Assembly (NCBI GenBank): GCA_946617165.1
Contig: CAMOJP010000012.1
Coordinates: 1-37,094, forward strand
Origin: an uncultured Bacteroidales bacterium
GTDB taxonomy: Bacteria; Bacteroidota; Bacteroidia; Bacteroidales; Paludibacteraceae
Direction: 5' to 3'
DNA length: 37,094 nucleotides
The notes under the pieces were generated by a model, which was not told where the DNA came from, did not search any database, and worked only from the letters and a program-made list of their open reading frames with translations. Every line of letters begins with the position of its first letter. Within the stretch, counting starts at the first letter, position 1. The translations under genes and the position numbers were made by a program. Of the stretch, positions 8,778-16,714 are shown in pieces.

Positions 8778-9332
8778 ATGAAAACGAAATCTTTAGTCAT
8801 CCTTACTCTTTGTTGCTTGCTCCTTGCTCCTTGCATGGCGCAAAATGACAACCAGAAACTCTACGAGATTATTCCGCTGACACCGTATATTTCGGCCGAG
8901 ACCAATATGGCACCGGACGCTGAAGCTCTCTTACTCAACCGAATGCGGCAGGCTGCACTCAAAAACGGATTGAGCGCAATGGAAAATCAAGTGTATGTGC
9001 TTACTTCTTCCGTCAACGTGATTGACAAACAACTCACAGCTTCCGTTCCCCAAAATTGGGTAGTGGAGGTGGAAGTGCATTTCTTTATAGGTAATGGCGT
9101 CGATGGAACATTATATGCTTCCACAGCTATCACACGCAAAGGGGTTGCTGCATCCGAACAAAAAGCATATCTGAATGCTATCAAGGCTATTTCGGCGAAC
9201 GATAAAGCCTTCAAACCTTTCTTCAACAAAGGTAAACAGCGTATTATCGAAGAACTCCTCGCGCAACCGGAACCACAACAGCCCACCGAGGATCAACCGC
9301 AACCGGATTATAACGTAAATAATTGGCAATAA
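8778..9332 (+). CDS. Small exported hypothetical protein of the cassette
   Basis: The 184-residue protein has a signal peptide (MKTKSLVILTLCCLLLAPCMAQ). The mature part contains one alpha/beta unit: AEALLLNRMRQAALKNGLS, then VYVLTSSVNVIDKQL, then WVVEVEVHFFIGNG. That layout resembles the first half of FlgT/CsgG-associated periplasmic domains (helix plus amphipathic strands), but I recognise no named family. The C-terminus is Pro/Gln/Glu-rich (PEPQQPTEDQPQP), probably disordered. The first residues are nearly the same as those of the next gene (MKTKS-hydrophobic), and the two genes are separated by 1 bp, suggesting tight translational coupling. Confidence 0.65.
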   Translation: MKTKSLVILTLCCLLLAPCMAQNDNQKLYEIIPLTPYISAETNMAPDAEALLLNRMRQAALKNGLSAMENQVYVLTSSVNVIDKQLTASVPQNWVVEVEVHFFIGNGVDGTLYASTAITRKGVAASEQKAYLNAIKAISANDKAFKPFFNKGKQRIIEELLAQPEPQQPTEDQPQPDYNVNNWQ

Positions 9333-9333
9333 T

Positions 9334-10260
9334 ATGAAAACTAAGTCTATTATTATTCTTGCTCTTAGCGCCCTCTTCGTACTGCCTGCCTTCGCGGGGG
9401 GAGAGAAAGTGGTCGACAAGTCCGGCAAACAACCTAAATGGGTGTACTCAGCCGGCACGGACTTTATCGTCGTTTCCGCTGAGGCTGCTGATATTGAAAC
9501 GGCTAAGGACAAAGCCATGATCCAGGTCAAAAAGCAAATCCTTGCCGCTATCGCTGAGAACGTTCAATCATCTTCATCTATTGATACAAAAGAAAAGGGC
9601 GTGAATGGGAAGTATAATATCCTCGAGGAGTATAATAACCTCGTGGAGACTCAAAGTGCGCTTATCCCCTTCCTTAGCGAAGTCAGTGTGTCAAGGGTGG
9701 AGGATTACTATTGGGAGAAACTAAAACGTGGGAAAGACTATTGCTATCGGTACCATATCAAGTATCCCTTCGACCGATTTGACCTCATGCGTCTCTCGGA
9801 CGATTTTCTCACTCGTGAGCGTGAAATCAATCAGCAGATTGCAGACTTTACTAAGGATAACTTCACGTCCTATACCTCCACGGAGCAAATGGTTCAGCGA
9901 CTCAAAGAGGTGCGACTGCTCCGAGCTTCACTCATGGAGAAAGATGCTCGACGTGCTACCTGCCAGAATATAGAAAAAGTCTATAACGGCTATCTTAAAT
10001 CTATAACGATCAGACTGCTCTCTGTTAATAAGCAGCAACTCGTTTATGCGCCTTATTTCGGCGAAAAGCAACTCTCTTCGACTCTGCAACCAAAACTGGA
10101 GTCGAATTGTCTGTCTGACTTGCAGTTCGTACCTAACAACGGCAAGTGCGTCGTTACATACGATTACGAAACATCGTGTTATGACGGCGAAGAAAATAAC
10201 CTCGTTATTACATTGAATATCGAGGGAAACAAAGTAAAAAATACCTTCATGGTAAAATAA
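9334..10260 (+). CDS. LPP20-like exported protein
   Basis: The 308-residue protein has a signal peptide (MKTKSIIILALSALFVLPAFA). Directly after it comes KQPKWVYSAGTDFIVVSAEAADIETAKDKAMIQV, the classical start of LPP20-type domains: a P-x-W motif, a short strand, then a helix of A-x-x-D/E-x-A character. A second domain (about 200-308) is unrecognised. LPP20-related proteins, including flagellar FlgP, are envelope proteins that form or decorate outer-membrane rings in other phyla; no flagellar gene is seen here. The protein lacks a lipobox, so it is probably periplasmic or held by partners. It lies between the small exported protein and the LPP20-like lipoprotein. Confidence 0.65.
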   Translation: MKTKSIIILALSALFVLPAFAGGEKVVDKSGKQPKWVYSAGTDFIVVSAEAADIETAKDKAMIQVKKQILAAIAENVQSSSSIDTKEKGVNGKYNILEEYNNLVETQSALIPFLSEVSVSRVEDYYWEKLKRGKDYCYRYHIKYPFDRFDLMRLSDDFLTREREINQQIADFTKDNFTSYTSTEQMVQRLKEVRLLRASLMEKDARRATCQNIEKVYNGYLKSITIRLLSVNKQQLVYAPYFGEKQLSSTLQPKLESNCLSDLQFVPNNGKCVVTYDYETSCYDGEENNLVITLNIEGNKVKNTFMVK

Positions 10261-10289
10261 AATCATTATTAACTTAAATTATTCCTTTT

Positions 10290-10862
10290 ATGAAAAAAGT
10301 ACTTTTAATCATGGCAGCTGCATTGGTTATGGTTAGCTGCGGTTCAAAGAAAGTCGCTCCTACTAAAGGTGAAGTAGAAGTAAACGTACCTTGCAAAGAG
10401 TTCAAAACTGACAAAAAGACCCTTCGCGCTAACGGTAATGCTATCTCGCCTAACATGCAGAACGCTACTGACAAAGCTTTAGCTGCTGCTCGTCGTGAAA
10501 TGGCTACATCAGTGGAGTCTCTCGTTAAACGTGTCGTTGAGACATATGCTTCTTCTTACGACCTCGATAACGCTGCTGACTTCCGTAGCAAAATGCAAGA
10601 CATGGCGCGTATCGTTACTAACCAAACGCTCCGCGGTTCGGTTCCTGTATGCGACAAAGTGACCAAAGTAGAGAACAAAGATGGCGTAATGTATCACGCT
10701 TATGTAGCTCTCGAACTCACTTCTAACGAGTACATCGAAGCTCTCACACAAGAGACCAACAAACGTATCTCTAACGACGAGAAACTGCGCACCGATTTCG
10801 AACTTGAGAAATTCAAGAAAGTATTCGAAGAGGAAATGGCTTCTTTCGCGGAAGGTAAGTAA
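10290..10862 (+). CDS. LPP20-like lipoprotein
   Basis: The 190-residue product has a lipoprotein signal peptide with lipobox VMVSC (Cys17). The mature part holds RANGNAISPNMQNATDKALAAARRE, a helix rich in Ala that fits the LPP20/FlgP-type domain, followed by a strand with KVTKVENKDGVMYHAYVALEL and a charged C-terminal helix. It is expected to be anchored to a membrane by its lipid, most likely the outer membrane. It is the last gene of the exported cassette, and a strong hairpin follows 40 bp after the stop. The codon choice is unusually uniform (GCT, CGT, AAA), which hints at higher expression than its neighbours; this is a visual impression, not a calculation. Confidence 0.75.
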   Translation: MKKVLLIMAAALVMVSCGSKKVAPTKGEVEVNVPCKEFKTDKKTLRANGNAISPNMQNATDKALAAARREMATSVESLVKRVVETYASSYDLDNAADFRSKMQDMARIVTNQTLRGSVPVCDKVTKVENKDGVMYHAYVALELTSNEYIEALTQETNKRISNDEKLRTDFELEKFKKVFEEEMASFAEGK

Positions 10863-10900
10863 TTATATCTTACTGTTGTAAGAAAATAATTCCTAACGAG

Positions 10901-10935
10901 TAAGTGTCGCTCACGTAGCGGCACTTATTTTGTCT
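10901..10935 (+). terminator. Terminator after the exported cassette
   Basis: Stem TAAGTGTCGCT (10901-10911) with AGCGGCACTTA (10917-10927), one wobble pair, loop CACGT, followed by TTTTGTCT. It closes the glgP-to-lipoprotein run. Confidence 0.75.
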
Positions 10936-10942
10936 GTATCCC

Positions 10943-10986
10943 ACCGACCGATGACCGACCGATGACCGAGAGATGACCGACACAAG
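10943..10986. repeat. Degenerate 11-bp tandem repeat
   Basis: Four consecutive 11-bp units: ACCGACCGATG, ACCGACCGATG, ACCGAGAGATG, ACCGACACAAG. The first two are identical and the last is the most degraded. They lie between the terminator and the promoter of the TPM gene. Confidence 0.85.
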
Positions 10987-11011
10987 AAAATCGCGCAAAT
11001 CACATAAAATA

Positions 11012-11043
11012 TTTGCACAATTCTAAAAAAAGCAGTACCTTTG
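11012..11043 (+). promoter_or_regulatory. Promoter of the TPM-lemA pair
   Basis: TTTG (11012-11015), 20 nt, TACCTTTG (11036-11043), then CAGCG. The upstream AAAAAAAGCAGTAC segment is nearly the same as in the second hipB promoter. Confidence 0.8.
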
Positions 11044-11063
11044 CAGCGTAAATGGTAACGATT

Positions 11064-12332
11064 ATGAAAAAACTATCTCAATTTATTACTTTATTAAGCC
11101 TTATTCTCCTGCCAATTTACGCACAAGCAGTGGATTATATGCCACAAACCGTTCCTAATCCTAAAACCTACGGACAGGACTTTTATGTCTCTAATCCGGA
11201 TCGTGTATTATTCAATGTGACGGATACGCTCCTCAATCAAAAGCTGAAAGAGCTGCAACTTAATACTGGTGTCGAAATGGCGGTTGTTGCGATTGACGGA
11301 TACAATGAAAATAAATATCTCATTGCCCGGGATTTTGCAATAGATTTGTTTAACTATTGGGGGATTGGAGATAAAGATAAAAATACAGGTCTCCTGCTAT
11401 TCCTTGCCCAGAGAAGTCGTGAAATTGAAATCATTACCGGTAGTGGTATCGAAGGAATTATGACCGATGCTGTCTGTGGGAAAATATTAGATGATGCCAT
11501 CCCGCTCCTTAGAGTAGACAATTTCGATTCTGCTATCCAGTGGATTACCGGTGATATATATAATTACCTCATGGAGCCCGATAACAGGATGGAACTCTTA
11601 TCCGGCAAACGACCGGCTAATCCCCAAGATGCGCAAGACACAGCAAATTACTTTATCATTGGCTTTTTATTGATGATTGTATTTGCGTTCATAGCATACA
11701 AACGACTTAATGGTAAACCGGGACAACCTAAGGAAGAAATTCAAAAGCTGGCACAGCCCGCGCAAACCAGCCTCGGATGTCTGGCGTTTATTTTCCCTAT
11801 ACCCCTGCTCTTCTTCTATCTCTACTATCGATATGCGAGAAAGCATGTTAAAATGACACCGCCTAAATGTGAAAAATGCGGACATGATATGGACATGTTG
11901 CCCGAAGAACAAATGTTGGCTATGATGGACAAAACACAACAGGTGGAGAATGAAATCCAAAGCAGATCCTTTAGTGCATGGAGATGTCCTGATTGCGGAG
12001 AAGAACAACTGCTTATCAATAAGGGAGATAAGGGAAAAGTATATGGTATATGCCCAACCTGTGGGGCTAAAGCCTACAAATTGACGGCGCAAAAAGTGCT
12101 TATCGCTCCTACTTATACCCATGGCGGAGAAAGAGAAGAAGCTTACTTATGCGCTTGCTGCGGACATGAGGAACTAAAAAAAGTCAACCTTCCCATTAAG
12201 CAAAGAAGTAGTTATTCAAGTGGAAGTTCCTCATCTTCAAGCTATAGAGGTGGGGGATATGGACGATCTTCTTCCTCTGGTTCCTGGGGGGGAGGACACT
12301 CCTCAGGAGGCGGAGCAGGAAGACGATTCTGA
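11064..12332 (+). CDS. TPM-domain membrane protein with zinc ribbons and Ser/Gly-rich tail
   Basis: The 422-residue protein has a signal peptide (MKKLSQFITLLSLILLPIYAQA) and a TPM (YgcG-type) domain at about 30-185, with TGVEMAVVAIDGYN and DKNTGLLLFLAQRSREIEIITG. Two membrane segments follow (YFIIGFLLMIVFAFIAY and LAFIFPIPLLFFYLYY). A cytoplasmic part then carries four CxxC pairs (CEKC, CPDC, CPTC, CACC), consistent with two zinc ribbons. The last 40 residues are Ser, Gly and Tyr only, ending SSGGGAGRRF, as in many YgcG proteins. TPM proteins have been linked to thylakoid repair and phosphatase activity in plants, but bacterial roles are unsettled. An in-frame ATG at 11052 gives a four-residue extension; I prefer 11064 because the signal peptide begins there. 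It pairs with lemA. Confidence 0.85.
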   Translation: MKKLSQFITLLSLILLPIYAQAVDYMPQTVPNPKTYGQDFYVSNPDRVLFNVTDTLLNQKLKELQLNTGVEMAVVAIDGYNENKYLIARDFAIDLFNYWGIGDKDKNTGLLLFLAQRSREIEIITGSGIEGIMTDAVCGKILDDAIPLLRVDNFDSAIQWITGDIYNYLMEPDNRMELLSGKRPANPQDAQDTANYFIIGFLLMIVFAFIAYKRLNGKPGQPKEEIQKLAQPAQTSLGCLAFIFPIPLLFFYLYYRYARKHVKMTPPKCEKCGHDMDMLPEEQMLAMMDKTQQVENEIQSRSFSAWRCPDCGEEQLLINKGDKGKVYGICPTCGAKAYKLTAQKVLIAPTYTHGGEREEAYLCACCGHEELKKVNLPIKQRSSYSSGSSSSSSYRGGGYGRSSSSGSWGGGHSSGGGAGRRF

Positions 12333-12368
12333 ATGTAACTAATATTAACTAACTAAATATTACCTATT

Positions 12369-12959
12369 ATGAACAAATCAGTTTTGACTACTATTGTAGT
12401 GATTGCCGTGCTCGGCATCATCGTTGTATGGATGATGGGACGTTACAACGCCATGGTTACCATGCAAGAAAATGTGGAAAATGCTTGGGGACAAGTGGAA
12501 AACCAGTATCAACGTCGTATTGATCTCATCCCTAACCTCGTATCTACCGTTAAGGGATACGCTAAGCACGAACAAGAAACCTACACCAGTGTAATGGAAG
12601 CTCGGGCTAAAGCAACACAAATCACCATTGACCCTACTAATGCTACTCCCGAACAACTCGCCGCTTACCAGAATGCACAAGGAGAACTCTCACAAGCTCT
12701 CGGACGACTCCTCGCAGTCGCTGAAAACTATCCCGAATTGAAGGCTAACGAACACTTCTCACAGTTGATTGACCAACTGGAAGGAACCGAGAACCGTATC
12801 ACTTTTGCGCGCAACACCTTTAACGATGCGGCTAAAGAGTATAATACCTATATCCGTCAGTTCCCGTCCAATATCATAGCATCTATGTTCGGCTTCGAGC
12901 GTAAACCGTACTTCCAAGCGGAAGAAGGTGCCAACAAAGCTCCTAAGGTAGAATTCTAA
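12369..12959 (+). CDS. lemA: LemA family protein
   Basis: The 196-residue protein has one N-terminal membrane helix (about 5-23, TTIVVIAVLGIIVVWMMG) followed by the long helical LemA domain with ENVENAWGQVENQYQRR and DLIPNLVSTVKGYAKHE, which are hallmark motifs, and a C-terminal FNDAAKEYNTYIRQFPS. The family forms a helical bundle exposed outside the inner membrane and is regularly encoded next to TPM-domain proteins, as here (36 bp after the TPM gene, no promoter in between). Function is not known in detail. Its stop codon overlaps the stop codon of the convergent glycosyltransferase gene by 4 bp, with no terminator between them. Confidence 0.92.
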   Translation: MNKSVLTTIVVIAVLGIIVVWMMGRYNAMVTMQENVENAWGQVENQYQRRIDLIPNLVSTVKGYAKHEQETYTSVMEARAKATQITIDPTNATPEQLAAYQNAQGELSQALGRLLAVAENYPELKANEHFSQLIDQLEGTENRITFARNTFNDAAKEYNTYIRQFPSNIIASMFGFERKPYFQAEEGANKAPKVEF

Positions 12960-13909
12960 TGGGAAGAATGAAGCAGAGCAAGGTATTCTTGCTCCGACTG
13001 ACCCGGGGTGGGGTGAAACTCGGCTTTGCTGAGTAATCCTAAGGCCCACAAATCCATAATAGTGCTATACCCGCTACGGGCAATGATATGCTCAGCGCCG
13101 TATAGCACTTCTTTTAGTGCTTCATCGTCTAAAGACGGCACTAAGGTGATGTTCTTATGAGTTAGCCGTATATTCGGCTCGCCTGTCTTACCGCGCACAA
13201 TCAGTACGCGCTTCGCGCTGTCGCTGTAGCGGTTGACAAGATCATGCTCAAAGAGACTGCGCTGAGGCTCCAAACCCGACAGCATTGCCACAATATCATA
13301 ATCACTCTTCACCCTTTCACACTTTAATCTCTCACCCTTTAACGCAAATCTGGACAACGGACCTATATATTTTACGCGTGCGTCCACGCGCGCAGGATGG
13401 CCGAGTGCACCGGATAATAACTCACCCGTCTTGTTATCAGGCACCCATATCTCATCGTAATGGGTATATAAACGGGCATGTACACGGTCGGCTAAGGGCT
13501 CTAACCACTGCCAACCGTGGGGAAGGCATATATGTAACTGATGGGTCATGTAAATACTGTGGCATTTGGAACTGTAAACACCGAAACAGTTATCCGATAG
13601 AATCACATCTATACACATCGCTTGTACAATCTGCTCCACGCGCTTGCGGTTACCTCCGTAGAAACGAATAAATGCAGGTAGCGAACGCAGCATAGCACCC
13701 ACCTGACTCGTGCCGTAACTGTATCGCAACTGCAGTGGAGCTAATTCAACCGACGTCAGTTCGGGAAAATGCTTGCGTAGTAACTGTAGGGACGAGCCTG
13801 TACCACCCAAAATAACATCAGCACCTTCATTCAGGTACTGACGTATAAGGGGAATACAGCGCGTGGCGTGACCTAATCCCCAATTCAGTGGAGCAATCAG
13901 TATTCTCAT
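12956..13909 (-). CDS. Glycosyltransferase-like protein (MurG/GT28-type fold)
   Basis: The 317-residue protein begins MRILIAPLNWGLGHATRCIPL, a nucleotide-sugar transferase start with the G-x-G-H-A-T-R motif seen in MurG-like enzymes. The C-terminal half has VAMLSGLEPQRSLFE and HIIARSGYSTIMDLWALG, the GT28-type acceptor loop and donor-binding region. The sugar and acceptor are not visible. The stretch ALKGERLKCERVKSDYD (about 188-204) is coded by a purine-rich short-period repeat and looks like an insertion between domains. It is the last gene of the eight-gene operon, overlaps the radical SAM gene by 4 bp (ATGA), and meets lemA stop to stop. Confidence 0.75.
   Translation of the reverse strand: MRILIAPLNWGLGHATRCIPLIRQYLNEGADVILGGTGSSLQLLRKHFPELTSVELAPLQLRYSYGTSQVGAMLRSLPAFIRFYGGNRKRVEQIVQAMCIDVILSDNCFGVYSSKCHSIYMTHQLHICLPHGWQWLEPLADRVHARLYTHYDEIWVPDNKTGELLSGALGHPARVDARVKYIGPLSRFALKGERLKCERVKSDYDIVAMLSGLEPQRSLFEHDLVNRYSDSAKRVLIVRGKTGEPNIRLTHKNITLVPSLDDEALKEVLYGAEHIIARSGYSTIMDLWALGLLSKAEFHPTPGQSEQEYLALLHSSH
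13301..13346 (-). repeat. Purine-rich degenerate 7-8 bp repeat inside the glycosyltransferase gene
   Basis: Read on the minus strand the segment divides into 7-8 nt units such as GTTAAAGG, GTGAGAG, ATTAAAGT, GTGAAAGG, GTGAAGA. It encodes the ALKGERLKCERVKSD linker, which has no counterpart that I recall in the family. Confidence 0.6.
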
Positions 13910-14676
13910 GCACTTACAATAACATCATAACCCTTCGCACGTAGTGGAGCGGCAATAGACTCCATCTTGTCACGACTGATCTTCTCTAATGTCTCACAGG
14001 GCGTCTTGCGGTCGATGATGTATATCATGATTTGCTTGGGGTGCAATATATCTACGGCTTTGTACCATGCCGCTAACTCCTCTGAGGTGGTATTGTCTAT
14101 TGCTGATTCACCGTCTCCGTCAGGCACTACACCGCGTACAAAACACGTCTGCAAAGTGAAATCCCCCTCAAAGTGTTGCAGCCGTTCTATAATGGTAGAT
14201 ACCGTCAGCGATGCATTAGTCGGACGGTCTATCAGGCGCATGGTGCGGTCTATTGCACTGTCTAATTTCATAATGCGGTTGTCGCATCGCTTGAGGGCAC
14301 GGAACACATCCTCGCGATACACTTGCGTCGAGTTACTAAGTACACTGACTTTCGCTTGGGGACAATATTGGTCGCGCAGACGGCAAGTATCTTCTATGAT
14401 GCCCTCAAAATCAGGATGCATCGTCGGCTCGCCGTTGCCGCTGAAGGTCAGCACGTCCGGTAACTGAATAAGTCCTTGTAGGGTGTGCTCTAAAGATTTC
14501 CGCACATCCTCTCGGGACGGCAGACGGGGATGACTCACTGGACGGTTCCAGCCTATCTCGCAGTACACACAGTCGAAACTGCATAATTTATGGTCCGTAG
14601 GCATCAGATTAATACCTAACGACACCCCTAAGCGCCGAGAATGAATAGGACCATATACAATACTCTCAAATAGCAT
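13906..14676 (-). CDS. Radical SAM protein
   Basis: The 256-residue protein carries the iron-sulfur cluster motif C-x3-C-x2-C as Cys32, Cys36 and Cys39 (LCSFDCVYCE). This is followed by VLTFSGNGEPTMHPDF, the SAM-binding GNGEPT segment, and KLDSAIDRTMRLIDRP. This arrangement, with the start IVYGPIHSRRLGVSLGIN, fits the COG0731-like group of small radical SAM enzymes, whose substrates are mostly unknown. There are no extra cysteines suggesting a SPASM domain. It begins 1 bp after the dnaG stop and overlaps the glycosyltransferase start by 4 bp, so all three are translationally coupled. Confidence 0.85.
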   Translation of the reverse strand: MLFESIVYGPIHSRRLGVSLGINLMPTDHKLCSFDCVYCEIGWNRPVSHPRLPSREDVRKSLEHTLQGLIQLPDVLTFSGNGEPTMHPDFEGIIEDTCRLRDQYCPQAKVSVLSNSTQVYREDVFRALKRCDNRIMKLDSAIDRTMRLIDRPTNASLTVSTIIERLQHFEGDFTLQTCFVRGVVPDGDGESAIDNTTSEELAAWYKAVDILHPKQIMIYIIDRKTPCETLEKISRDKMESIAAPLRAKGYDVIVSA

Positions 14677-14677
14677 C

Positions 14678-16714
14678 TTATAACGTAATAACCCGATTAC
14701 CTAACTGCTTGCAGATAGTGTTCTTTATCTCTAATAACGCAGGTTGTGTGCTTAATAACTGGCTCAGAAGCTCAAAGTCGTTATCGGCTTCTGCCTGACG
14801 TATCATCTTGCCTAATTGCTCAATACGTTGGTTAACAATCGTGAATTTGAGCTCTAACAGAAGCTGAGGTACTAACTCGGCTAACTTATCCTCATCTGTC
14901 TGGACCTTTACGGAGCGGGTGATATTCTCCGATACGTTCTGTTTGGTGTAGATACTGCTCAGTTGATATTTGTCTGCAATCAGGTCTATCGCTAACTGCA
15001 TGACCTCCGGGTCCGGGTGGAACTTAAAGAAACGCTCAGCTGCAAAGCCGGGCTCTTTCTCATGACCGAGAAACTCGGCAATCACTTTCTGATAGAGCGC
15101 ATTAGGAGCCTCAATGGCGTCCTCTTGCAGCGTCTGTATAATATAGTCGCCTACATTGATATACTGGTCTCCTTCTAATTGATAGAGCGGCCTCTCACCA
15201 TAGCGGATTATCACCTGCAACAGGTTACGATAATTCTCGTCTAACTTGCTACCGGCTACTCCGTCACTTGTTGCTCTTTCCCCCTTCACCCTGTCGTCCC
15301 TGACGCCTTCGTCTTTTACTTCCTCTGCAATCTTGCGGGCGCGCTCATTCTCCTCTTCTTTTTGACGGGACTCGGTGCCTTCAATGGCTTTCTCGCGACG
15401 CTTGAAGCCTACCTCACGGGTAAGCAGTTGCTCTTGGATATGAAGTAGGTCCGAGCAGTCTTTGATATATACTTGCCGGGTGATACTGTCCGGTATATGG
15501 GAAATCGATTCTACGATATCCTTTATCAAATCTGCACGCTTCTGGGGATCATTGGCGGCTTCCTTTTGAAGCAGTTGTGCCTTAAAGCGGATAAAGTCCA
15601 CTTGGTGGTCTTTGATATACTGTATGAACTCGTCGGCGTTATGGCTGTTAGCAAAGGAATCAGGGTCCTCACCCTCCGGTAACAGCACAATCTTTACATT
15701 AAAGCCTGCTTCGAGAAACATGTCTATGCCTCGTAACGCAGCATGAATACCGGCGGCGTCACCGTCGTACAGTTCTATGATATTGTTCGTGAAACGCTGA
15801 ATGAGTTTAATCTGAGGCTTGGTCAATGCCGTCCCGCCGTTTGCCACTACGTTCTCTATTCCTGCTTGGTGCATGGATATAACATCCATCTGCCCCTCTA
15901 CAATATAGCATAAGTTCTCGCGCACAATAGCGGACTTGGCTAAATAGATACCGTATAACTCATTCGTCTTGGAGTAGATAATCGAGTCCGGAGAGTTAAC
16001 GTACTTGCCTACGTTATCTTTCTTCTTCAATATACGTCCCGCAAAGGCTACAGGTTTACCCGATACCGTATGGATAGGGAACATCACACGGTCGCGGAAC
16101 CGGTCATAAACACGACCGTCATCCGCTTTGCCGCACAGACCCGTTCCTAACTTGGTGTCCACATCGTTGACTACGTATTTCTCTACAAACCCTTTCTTCT
16201 TCAGCGCTGCGGCTAACAGATTACCTTTCTCCGGAGAATAGCCTAACTGGAACTTGTGTATGATATCATCTCTCAGTCCGCGGTGACGGAAATAGCTCAA
16301 GCCGATTGCCTTACCTTCCTCCGTCTCCCATAACTGCTCCTGGAACCATTTGTTGGCGAACTCATTGACTACGAACATCGACTCGCGGTCATCCTGACGC
16401 TGTTGCTCCTCGGCGGTGAGTTCTTTCTCTTGGACCTCAATATGATATTTCTTGGCGACTTGTTTGACGGCCTCCGCAAATCCGCATTGCTCAATCTCCA
16501 TCACAAAACCTATTGCGTTGCCCGCTTTACCGCAACCGAAACATTTGTACAGGCTCTTGCTCGGGGACACAGTAAAAGAACCGGTCTTCTCCGTATGGAA
16601 CGGGCATAGACCGATATAGTTGGCGCCGCGACGCTTCAGCTTCACGTAATCGCCGACGACTTCTTCTATCTTTGCCGCTGCAAAAACCCTATCTATTGTC
16701 TCGCGGGGTATCAT
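14678..16714 (-). CDS. dnaG: DNA primase
   Basis: The 678-residue protein has all primase parts in order. The zinc-binding domain has Cys37, His40, Cys58 and Cys61 (LCPFHTEKTGSF and YKCFGCG). The catalytic core with the Toprim fold shows YIVEGQMDV at about 270-278 and ELYDGDAAG near 314-322. A helical C-terminal region for helicase contact follows. It synthesises RNA primers for replication. The linker after about 440 is unusually charged and repetitive (VRDDRVKGERATSDGVAGSK) and is coded by a purine-rich short repeat, probably tolerated because this linker is free. Its start overlaps the barrel gene by 4 bp. Placement in an envelope and riboflavin operon, away from rpsU and rpoD, is of note. 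Confidence 0.95.
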   Translation of the reverse strand: MIPRETIDRVFAAAKIEEVVGDYVKLKRRGANYIGLCPFHTEKTGSFTVSPSKSLYKCFGCGKAGNAIGFVMEIEQCGFAEAVKQVAKKYHIEVQEKELTAEEQQRQDDRESMFVVNEFANKWFQEQLWETEEGKAIGLSYFRHRGLRDDIIHKFQLGYSPEKGNLLAAALKKKGFVEKYVVNDVDTKLGTGLCGKADDGRVYDRFRDRVMFPIHTVSGKPVAFAGRILKKKDNVGKYVNSPDSIIYSKTNELYGIYLAKSAIVRENLCYIVEGQMDVISMHQAGIENVVANGGTALTKPQIKLIQRFTNNIIELYDGDAAGIHAALRGIDMFLEAGFNVKIVLLPEGEDPDSFANSHNADEFIQYIKDHQVDFIRFKAQLLQKEAANDPQKRADLIKDIVESISHIPDSITRQVYIKDCSDLLHIQEQLLTREVGFKRREKAIEGTESRQKEEENERARKIAEEVKDEGVRDDRVKGERATSDGVAGSKLDENYRNLLQVIIRYGERPLYQLEGDQYINVGDYIIQTLQEDAIEAPNALYQKVIAEFLGHEKEPGFAAERFFKFHPDPEVMQLAIDLIADKYQLSSIYTKQNVSENITRSVKVQTDEDKLAELVPQLLLELKFTIVNQRIEQLGKMIRQAEADNDFELLSQLLSTQPALLEIKNTICKQLGNRVITL
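15256..15322 (-). repeat. Degenerate purine-rich repeat in the dnaG linker
   Basis: The minus strand reads through GTAAAAGACGAAGGCGTC, GGGACGACAGGGTGAAG and GGGGAAAGAGCAACAAGTGA, a run of 7-8 nt purine units comparable with the repeat in the glycosyltransferase gene. Both encode a KGER peptide. Confidence 0.5.

Noticed and set aside
10943-10986. CRISPR array
   Set aside because: Repeats are directly joined without spacers and only 11 bp long; no cas genes nearby.
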